From the NCBI GenBank assembly GCA_030698575.1, contig JAUYMQ010000530.1:1-6117 (forward strand): a stretch of 6,117 bases of DNA, read 5' to 3'. Positions 1 through 6,117 of this stretch are shown piece after piece; position 1 is the first letter of the stretch; each line of letters opens with the position of its first letter. This DNA comes from Deltaproteobacteria bacterium (GTDB taxonomy: Bacteria > JAUYMQ01). Below the pieces are notes generated by a model. That model was given only the letters and a program-made list of their open reading frames with translations, was not told the origin of the DNA and did no database searches. A program made the translations under genes and the position numbers.

Positions 1-168
1 CAGCGAATCCCGAAAGGCGAGCACAAGTTCTGGTTCTACCAGTATTTCGCAGCTCCTTATAAGCCCGGCGACGAGAAGAAGTTCAATGACATCGTCGATC
101 ATCCGTTGGAGGTGAAGGCGCAGGCGATGTCGCTGCCGAAAACCGCGGCGATGACGTCGCAGCGCTAG
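1..168 (+). CDS. C-terminal fragment of an unrecognised protein (5' end outside window)
   Basis: Reading frame 1 is open from the first base to a TAG at 166-168 and gives the last 55 residues of a protein (QRIPKGEHKFWFYQYF... ending ...KTAAMTSQR). The piece is rich in aromatic and charged residues (FWFYQYFAAPYKPGDEKKF) and has no membrane segment. Codon third positions are mostly G or C, as in the confirmed genes here, which supports real coding. I do not recognise the family from this tail and assign no function. The stop overlaps the stop of the convergent DUF2461 gene in a shared CTAG, so there is no room for a separate terminator between the two genes. Confidence 0.6.
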   Translation, partial: QRIPKGEHKFWFYQYFAAPYKPGDEKKFNDIVDHPLEVKAQAMSLPKTAAMTSQR

Positions 169-863
169 ACCTTCGCCATCCAGCCGACCAGGGGCGCCAT
201 TACTTTGCAGTGCATGAAACAGGCATCGAGCAGCTTGGGTGAGCTGACGGTTGACGCCGGAATGCGCGGAGACAGCGCGTAAAGATTGCCGTGGCGCAGC
301 AGCTCGGCCCGCGGGTGATCGGCGGCGTAACCCTGCGGAACCCGCTTGTAGCTCGGCTCGCCGGTCGTGTAGCCGGGTTTCTTCGCGATCGATTCCAGAA
401 CTCGCGCAAGCTCCTTGCCTCGGCGGCTGTCGTCGACCGACTCGCGGTATGCCTTCAGATAATCGGGCGGGAAGCCGTACAGGCCCGCGAAAAGGCGGCC
501 GCCGTCGGCATCGAGATGGAAGAGAAAGCCCGGATTTTCCTTCTTCGCCTTCCGGTTGCCTTGCCAGAAAAGAATGCCGAGGTAGGTCTTGTAAGGCGTC
601 TTGTGTTTGCTGAATCGGGTATCCCGGTAGATTCGCTTGACCGAGCCGGTCCCGCTGGTCCGGGGGTCGAAGCGAATGTCACGCGAGAGGCTCCTGAGGC
701 GGGGACCGAGCATCGAAACGAACGCCTCGGCCGGCGCGAGGACATTCGCCTCGTACTCTTTCTTGTGCGCTTCGAACCACTTCCGGTTATTGTTCTTTTT
801 GATTGCCTTGAAGAACTGGAGGGCTTCCTTCGGGAAGCCCGAGAATCGCGGCACGTCACGCAT
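165..863 (-). CDS. DUF2461 / TIGR02453 family protein
   Basis: A 232-residue soluble protein of the DUF2461 family (TIGR02453), whose biochemical role is not established. The family hallmarks are visible: an N-terminal FSGFPKEALQFFKAIKKNNN segment followed by RKWFEAHKKEYE (residues 7-38), the central KRIYRDTRFSKHKTPYKTYL block (about 77-94), then GFLFHLDADGGRLFAGLYGFP (about 112-132), and a C-terminal region with SYKRVPQGY and HPRAELLRHGNLYAL (about 171-197). The length fits the family. The start is taken at the ATG read from 863, which has a strong GGAGGT site five bases upstream. An upstream in-frame start at 917 would add 18 residues but has no such site and would run into the divergent gene. 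It has no signal peptide or membrane helix, so it is likely cytoplasmic. It is convergent with the fragment at the left edge and divergent from the lipoprotein gene. Confidence 0.9.
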   Translation of the reverse strand: MRDVPRFSGFPKEALQFFKAIKKNNNRKWFEAHKKEYEANVLAPAEAFVSMLGPRLRSLSRDIRFDPRTSGTGSVKRIYRDTRFSKHKTPYKTYLGILFWQGNRKAKKENPGFLFHLDADGGRLFAGLYGFPPDYLKAYRESVDDSRRGKELARVLESIAKKPGYTTGEPSYKRVPQGYAADHPRAELLRHGNLYALSPRIPASTVSSPKLLDACFMHCKVMAPLVGWMAKV

Positions 864-868
864 GGGGG

Positions 869-874
869 ACCTCC
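869..874 (-). promoter_or_regulatory. Ribosome binding site deciding the DUF2461 start
   Basis: On the minus strand this reads GGAGGT, five bases before the ATG at 863-861. It is a near-perfect Shine-Dalgarno sequence and is the reason for choosing 863 over the upstream start at 917. It lies inside the 26-bp gap shared with the divergent lipoprotein gene. Confidence 0.75.
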
Positions 875-889
875 GTTGCTGGTCCGGGA

Positions 890-1624
890 ATGATCTCATC
901 CTCGCCCATCTTTGCACACCACCGAGGCGCCCTCAACCGGTGCGCGGGTCCGGGGACATCTGCTCTTGCAGCGGCTCTCGCGGGGGTATTCATCCTGGCG
1001 GCTTGCGAGACGCCCGCACTGCGATCGCCGCCGGTCCGCGCGCCGCTTCGCGTGGATGGAAGCCGGGTGCCCTCGGTGGCGCTCATCACCTACGCCGGCG
1101 AAGTCGATCCCGCGACGGTGAGCGACGGAACCTTTTGCCCGCACGCGGACCGCGCCCTTTTCGCGCGCTTCTTCTCCGCACCGGAAGACATTCTTTCGGA
1201 GGAGATGGAACAGGCCGGCTATCCGGTCACCGCGATCCCGGCACCTATGGCGGAGAGTGTGGCCGGGGCTTATGCGAGCCGGGTTCGCGTCAGCTTCGTC
1301 GGCGGCAGCCGCTGCGACACGCGGGTTCCGCTCTTCGGGGAAGTCCAGACCGAGGATTGCAGCGTCACGGTTCGCGTGACGGTCACCGACGAGACCCCCG
1401 CCGGAACGGTACGCCGGGACTTCGAGCGCACGGGCGAGTCGTCGCTCCACGTGCCCGTGGACTCTCCGACACTCCCCGGTCCCAGCCCGGTTTGGGAGGC
1501 GGCGCTGCGCGACGCGGTCCGGCAGATACTCGCCGATCGCACCGCCGTGGCCTTCCTGACGGGCCGCGGGAACCTGGTGGCGCCGTTGTCATCACCATCG
1601 AGGAGGTGGGCGAGCCCGCCCTAA
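890..1624 (+). CDS. Putative secreted lipoprotein of unknown function
   Basis: The gene encodes 244 residues. The N-terminus has basic residues (R12, R17), a hydrophobic stretch ALAAALAGVFIL (about 25-36) and a lipobox LAAC with the modified cysteine at C39, followed by glutamate. This predicts signal peptidase II cleavage and lipid anchoring. The mature part starts with a proline-rich linker (ETPALRSPPVRAP) and continues with an alpha/beta-like domain carrying three further cysteines, C83, C142 and C157, two of which could form a disulfide. I do not recognise the domain. The ATG at 890 is the only reasonable start; its ribosome site (GGGA) is weak. It is divergent from the DUF2461 gene with a 26-bp gap. 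The last ~20 residues (SSPSRRWASPP) look less protein-like than an overlapping frame, so a frameshift near 1560-1590 is possible. G/C-rich third positions support coding. Confidence 0.7.
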   Translation: MISSSPIFAHHRGALNRCAGPGTSALAAALAGVFILAACETPALRSPPVRAPLRVDGSRVPSVALITYAGEVDPATVSDGTFCPHADRALFARFFSAPEDILSEEMEQAGYPVTAIPAPMAESVAGAYASRVRVSFVGGSRCDTRVPLFGEVQTEDCSVTVRVTVTDETPAGTVRRDFERTGESSLHVPVDSPTLPGPSPVWEAALRDAVRQILADRTAVAFLTGRGNLVAPLSSPSRRWASPP

Positions 1625-1650
1625 GTGTCAGAAAATAGTCAGGTTTTTGA

Positions 1651-1662
1651 TCTCCCGGGAGA
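1651..1662. repeat. 12-bp perfect palindrome TCTCCCGGGAGA
   Basis: A perfect 12-bp palindrome lies 26 bp after the lipoprotein stop. It could form a short stem, but no T-run follows it on either strand; the TTTTT lies before it on the plus strand. It is therefore not a standard intrinsic terminator. Function unknown. Confidence 0.4.
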
Positions 1663-1682
1663 CCTTGTCGGCACGTCACCGC

Positions 1683-1704
1683 CCATGCGCCTCGTCCATG
1701 CGCC
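1683..1704 (+). repeat. Direct repeat CCATGCGCC, two copies 13 bp apart
   Basis: CCATGCGCC occurs at 1683-1691 and again at 1696-1704, a start-to-start spacing of 13 bp. It lies about 25-45 bp upstream of the putative hsp20 promoter, where an activator or repressor could bind, but chance is possible in such GC-rich sequence. Confidence 0.3.
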
Positions 1705-1727
1705 GGCCTTCCATTTTTTCCTTGTCG

Positions 1728-1760
1728 CCCCTTGACCACCTCCGGAGCCGCCCTTAGGTT
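1728..1760 (+). promoter_or_regulatory. Putative heat-shock (sigma-32-like) promoter of hsp20
   Basis: CCCCTTGACC at 1728-1737 is followed by a 13-bp spacer and CCCTTAGGTT at 1751-1760. The first box closely resembles the sigma-32 minus-35 core (CCCTTGAA), and the second starts with the C-run typical of its minus-10 box (CCCCAT-T), at a spacing in the known range. The same bases can also be read as a sigma-70 promoter, TTGACC (1732-1737), 17 bp, TAGGTT (1755-1760), with a poor minus-10. Transcription would begin near 1764-1768, leaving a leader of about 100 nt before hsp20. The position, directly ahead of an hsp20-dnaK-lon cluster, supports a stress promoter. The consensus is from Proteobacteria and may not apply exactly to this organism. 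Confidence 0.5.
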
Positions 1761-1810
1761 CCCCCCGACTTCGAAAGAAACGATCGCGCCGTGGGACACG
1801 CGGCGGCAAC

Positions 1811-1846
1811 AAGTCCGGTACCAAGTCAAGGTCCGGCACCAAGTGA
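1811..1846 (+). repeat. 18-bp tandem repeat in the hsp20 leader, able to form a hairpin
   Basis: Two adjacent 18-bp units, AAGTCCGGTACCAAGTCA (1811-1828) and AGGTCCGGCACCAAGTGA (1829-1846), match at 15 of 18 positions. Because the unit contains CCGG and near-complementary GGT/ACC, the RNA can fold: CCGGTACC (1815-1822, with U1819 bulged) pairs with GGTCCGG (1830-1836) around a 7-nt AAGUCAA loop. The repeat ends two bases before the ribosome binding site of hsp20. It could be a plain duplication, a protein-binding site, or part of a temperature-sensitive RNA leader. Confidence 0.55.
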
Positions 1847-1848
1847 AG

Positions 1849-1855
1849 AAGGAGG
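1849..1855 (+). promoter_or_regulatory. Ribosome binding site deciding the hsp20 start
   Basis: AAGGAGG lies eight bases before the ATG at 1864, a near-ideal Shine-Dalgarno element. It fixes the hsp20 start at 1864 rather than the in-frame TTG at 1732, which falls within the putative promoter. Confidence 0.8.
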
Positions 1856-1863
1856 AAGACACC

Positions 1864-2304
1864 ATGGCGTTGACGACCTGGAATTCTATTCACGACCTGT
1901 TCGGCATGCCCCGCGAGATGGGCAGGTTGCTCGATGATCGGTTCGATCTCCCCAGGGGGATCGGGCCGAGCGCCTCGAACTGGGTGCCGCCCGTGGACAT
2001 CCACGAGACCGACGCCGGCTACCAGATTTCCGTCGAGTTGCCGGGCATCAAGAAGGAAGACGTTGTGCTGGAGGTGAAGGACCGCGTGGTTTCAATCCGC
2101 GGCGAGCGGCACAGCGAGAAGGAGATCTCGGAGAAGAATGTTCACCGCATCGAGCGAAAGTACGGATCGTTCCAGCGGGCATTCAAGCTGCCCACGAACA
2201 TCGACGCGTCGGGCGTCAAGGCCGCCTACAAGGACGGCGTTCTCGAGGTCACGCTTCCCAAGTCCGAGGACGCGCGGCCGCGCCAGATCGATATAGCAGC
2301 CTGA
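1864..2304 (+). CDS. hsp20: Small heat shock protein, Hsp20/alpha-crystallin family
   Basis: A 146-residue ATP-independent holdase that binds unfolding proteins and passes them to DnaK. It has a short N-terminal arm (MALTTWNSIHDLFGMPREM), an alpha-crystallin domain from about W40 (WVPPVDIHETDAGYQISVELPG) to about K133, and a C-terminal tail. The family signature AYKDGVLEVTLPK is at 121-133, and GIKKEDVVLEVKDRVVSIRGER at about 61-82 is also typical. The tail ends RQIDIAA, where I142-D-I144 is the I-X-I motif that docks a neighbouring subunit during oligomer assembly. Its length is normal for bacterial class A small heat shock proteins. The start at 1864 is set by AAGGAGG eight bases upstream. 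A sigma-32-like promoter and a repeat-bearing leader precede it. dnaK follows after 128 bp on the same strand, which fits a shared stress regulon and perhaps one transcript. Confidence 0.95.
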   Translation: MALTTWNSIHDLFGMPREMGRLLDDRFDLPRGIGPSASNWVPPVDIHETDAGYQISVELPGIKKEDVVLEVKDRVVSIRGERHSEKEISEKNVHRIERKYGSFQRAFKLPTNIDASGVKAAYKDGVLEVTLPKSEDARPRQIDIAA

Positions 2305-2328
2305 CAACGAGCGGGTTTCCAGACGAGA

Positions 2329-2371
2329 AGACGGAGCGGGGCTTCAGGTCAGTCCCCTCCGGCTTCCGTCT
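2329..2371 (+). repeat. Imperfect inverted repeat between hsp20 and dnaK
   Basis: AGACGGA (2329-2335), GC and GGGG (2338-2341) can pair with CCCC (2354-2357), GC (2362-2363) and TCCGTCT (2365-2371), leaving a 12-nt loop and bulges of four and one bases. The right arm abuts a TATTAT box. Only a mixed AT stretch (TATTATGAAATT), not a T-run, follows. It is at best a weak terminator or attenuator, or an mRNA-stabilising 3' stem for hsp20. Confidence 0.35.
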
Positions 2372-2376
2372 ATTAT
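2371..2376 (+). promoter_or_regulatory. Possible minus-10 box (TATTAT) of a dnaK promoter
   Basis: TATTAT matches the sigma-70 minus-10 consensus at five of six positions, in the most AT-rich part of the hsp20-dnaK gap. No good minus-35 box lies 16-18 bp upstream (GTCAGT at 2348-2353 is poor), so any promoter here would be weak or activator-dependent. A transcript would start near 2383, about 50 nt before dnaK. Confidence 0.3.
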
Positions 2377-2402
2377 GAAATTGAACAAGGACTCAAGGAC
2401 GA

Positions 2403-2416
2403 GGCCCCGCGGGGCC
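2403..2416 (+). repeat. 14-bp perfect palindrome GGCCCCGCGGGGCC before the dnaK ribosome site
   Basis: This is a perfect 14-bp, all-G/C palindrome ending three bases before the Shine-Dalgarno element of dnaK. In RNA it would form a five-pair stem with a CGCG loop; in DNA it could be an operator for a dimeric protein. It is not the CIRCE sequence. Confidence 0.5.
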
Positions 2417-2419
2417 AGT

Positions 2420-2426
2420 GGAGGAG
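2420..2426 (+). promoter_or_regulatory. Ribosome binding site deciding the dnaK start
   Basis: GGAGGAG, six bases before the ATG at 2433. It sets the start at [10 protein letters not shown], the usual DnaK N-terminus. The in-frame GTG at 2418 overlaps this site and would only add five residues. Confidence 0.8.
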
Positions 2427-2432
2427 CAGCCA

Positions 2433-4338
2433 ATGGGGAAGATCATCGGTATCGACCTGGGGACGACGAACTCGGTGGTGGCCGTCATGGAGGGCGGCGA
2501 GCCCGTCGTCATAGCCAATGAGGAGGGGAGCCGGATCACCCCGTCCGTCGTCGCCTTCACCAAGGACGGCGAGGAGCTGGTTGGACAGGTCGCCAAGCGC
2601 CAGGCGGTGACCAATCCCGAGAACACCATCTACTCGATCAAGCGCTTCACCGGCAGGCGGCTCGATGAAGTGAATGAAGAGATCAGGCTCGTTCCCTACA
2701 AGGTGGTGGCCGACGAAAAGAACGCGGCCGTGGTCGAGGTTCGGGGCAAGCGCTACGCGCCCCCGCAGATCAGCGCCAAGATTCTCCAGAAGCTCAAGCG
2801 ATCGGCGGAGGCCTACCTCGGCCAGCCTGTTACTGAAGCGGTCATCACGGTTCCCGCCTATTTCAACGACGGCCAGCGGCAGGCCACGAAGGACGCGGGC
2901 GCCATCGCCGGCCTCGAGGTCAAGCGGATCATCAACGAGCCCACCGCCGCCGCGCTGGCGTACGGTCTCAACAAGAAGAAAGACGAGACCATCGTCGTGT
3001 ACGACTTCGGCGGCGGCACCTTCGACATCTCGATCCTCGAGGTCGGCGACGACGTCGTCGAGGTGAAGGCGACCAATGGCGACACGCATCTCGGTGGCGA
3101 CAATCTCGACCAGCGGATCATCGATTGGCTGGTGGCCGAGTTCAAAAAGGACCAGGGGATCGACATCAGCAAGGATCCCATGGCCGTTCAGCGCCTGAGG
3201 GAAGCGGCCGAGAAGGCGAAGATCGAGCTCTCGAGCACCGTCGAGACCGACATCAATCTCCCCTTCGTCACGGCCGACGCCTCGGGCCCCAAGCACCTGA
3301 ATCTGAAGCTGACGCGCGCGAAGCTGGAGCAGCTCGTCGGTGATCTGCTCGAGCGTACCCTCGAGCCTTGCCGGAAGGCGATGGCCGACGCGGGGCTGAA
3401 GACCGGCGACATCAACGAGGTCGTGCTCGTGGGAGGCTCGACGCGTATCCCCAAGGTCCAGCAGCTCGTGAAGGAACTGTTCGGCAGGGAGCCCAACAAG
3501 AGTGTGAACCCCGACGAGGTGGTCGCCGTGGGCGCCGCCGTCCAGGCCGGCGTGCTGGCGGGAGACGTGAAGGACGTGCTGCTGCTCGATGTGACGCCGC
3601 TGAGCCTCGGCATCGAGACCCTGGGCGGCGTGATGACGAAGCTCATCGATCGCAATACCACCATTCCCACCCGCAAGAGCGAGACTTTTTCCACAGCGGC
3701 CGACAACCAGTCGAGCGTGGAGATCCACGTGCTCCAGGGCGAGCGGGAGATGGCTGGGGACAATCGGACCCTGGGCAAGTTCCACCTCATGGGCATTCCG
3801 GCTGCGCCCCGGGGTGTTCCGCAGGTCGAGGTGACCTTCGACATCGACGCTGACGGAATCGTGAACGTGTCTGCGAAGGATCTCGGCACCAACAAGGAGC
3901 AGTCGATCAAGATCACGGCCTCGAGCGGGCTCAGCAATGAGGAAGTCGAAGGAATGACGAAGGACGCCGAGGTGCACGCCGAGGACGACAAGCGCCGCCG
4001 GAGCGTCATCGAGGCCCGCAACCAGCTCGACTCGCTCATCTATCAGACCGAGAAGCTGATGGGCGAGAACAAAGACAAGATTCCCGAGGCCGAGGCCAAT
4101 TCGCTGAACGAGGCGGTCACCGCCGGACGGAAGCTGGTGGATGAGAAGTCCGACGACGAGGCCGGTATCAAGGCCGCGATCGAGAAGATCACCAAGGCTT
4201 CCCACTCCCTGGCCGAGATCCTCTACAAGAGCGGCCAGGCCGCCGGGGATTCTTCAGGCGAGGGTGGCGGGAGCAGCGAGCCCGATTCGGCCGGCAAGGA
4301 GGAGGTCGTGGACGCCGAGTTCACCGAGGACAATAAGG

Positions 4339-4346
<8 letters not shown>
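2433..4346 (+). CDS. dnaK: Molecular chaperone DnaK (Hsp70)
   Basis: A 637-residue cytoplasmic ATP-dependent chaperone, practically the length of E. coli DnaK. The nucleotide-binding domain (about 1-380) shows the phosphate-loop signature GIDLGTTNS (6-14), catalytic lysine K70 in [23 protein letters not shown] (140-156), the second signature [12 protein letters not shown] (189-200, with T196 at the autophosphorylation site) and the third, [16 protein letters not shown] (330-345). The hydrophobic linker [14 protein letters not shown] (382-395) couples it to the beta-sandwich substrate domain (to about 500) and a helical lid, ending in a Gly/Ser-rich tail with EEVVDAEF. It works with DnaJ and GrpE, neither of which is encoded here. 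It follows hsp20 by 128 bp and overlaps lon by 8 bp, so it is probably cotranscribed and translationally coupled with the protease. No truncation or missing key residue is seen. Confidence 0.99.
4326..4330 (+). promoter_or_regulatory. Ribosome binding site of lon inside dnaK
   Basis: GAGGA lies in the last codons of dnaK, eight bases before the GTG start of lon. It supports the GTG at 4339 as a true start and suggests that ribosomes finishing dnaK help initiation on lon. Confidence 0.65.

Positions 4347-6117
<1,771 letters not shown>

Noticed and set aside
637-1638. 333-codon plus-strand frame spanning the DUF2461 and lipoprotein genes
   Set aside because: Its translation is Arg/Gly/Pro-rich low complexity, and it crosses two better supported genes on opposite strands. 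Only its last ~25 codons look protein-like; these are reported as a possible frameshift tail.
1705-1720. T-run TTTTTT at 1714-1719 as a terminator for the lipoprotein gene
   Set aside because: No convincing G/C stem directly precedes it; the neighbouring CCATGCGCC copies are direct, not inverted, repeats.
1732-1863. N-terminal extension of Hsp20 from a TTG at 1732
   Set aside because: It would begin within the putative promoter, lacks a ribosome site, and adds a non-family segment. The ATG at 1864 has an ideal Shine-Dalgarno sequence and gives the usual family length.
1625-2432. CIRCE operator (TTAGCACTC-N9-GAGTGCTAA)
   Set aside because: I looked for it upstream of hsp20 and dnaK and found no matching arms, so HrcA control is not supported here.
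2418-2432. GTG at 2418 as the dnaK start
   Set aside because: It overlaps the ribosome site for the ATG at 2433 and would add MEEQP, absent from normal DnaK N-termini.
2373-4205. 610-codon open frame antisense to dnaK
   Set aside because: Long antisense frames opposite hsp70 genes are a known by-product of strong codon bias in GC-rich DNA. The translation is a low-complexity L/D/V/G/R/H-rich mirror of dnaK with no recognisable domain and no ribosome site.

Overview
The window is a piece of a bacterial chromosome with high GC content (roughly 60% by eye, with codon third positions strongly G/C). Genes are tightly packed with Shine-Dalgarno starts. A lipobox signal peptide and the Hsp20, DnaK and Lon families indicate a bacterium, probably Gram-negative-like. 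The sequence alone does not fix a phylum. Nothing suggests mobile elements, CRISPR, tRNA or rRNA.

Left part (1-1624): the 3' end of an unrecognised plus-strand gene runs into a convergent minus-strand DUF2461-family gene, and the two stop codons share one CTAG. The DUF2461 gene is divergent, across only 26 bp, from a plus-strand gene for a secreted, probably lipid-anchored protein of unknown function.

Middle (1625-1863): a 239-bp non-coding stretch holds a short palindrome, a small direct repeat, a heat-shock-type (sigma-32-like) promoter, and a roughly 100-nt leader. The leader carries an 18-bp tandem repeat that can fold just ahead of the ribosome binding site.

Right part (1864-6117): a proteostasis cluster, hsp20 - dnaK - lon, all on the plus strand. 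Hsp20 is a holdase for unfolding proteins, DnaK is the ATP-driven foldase, and Lon is the ATP-dependent protease for hopeless substrates. dnaK and lon overlap by 8 bp, which suggests translational coupling. lon runs off the window after the AAA+ module and before its proteolytic domain. No grpE, dnaJ, hrcA or CIRCE operator is seen here.

The most notable points are the holdase-foldase-protease arrangement with the overlapping dnaK/lon junction, and the structured leaders of hsp20 and dnaK. I did not find convincing evidence of an entirely new system.
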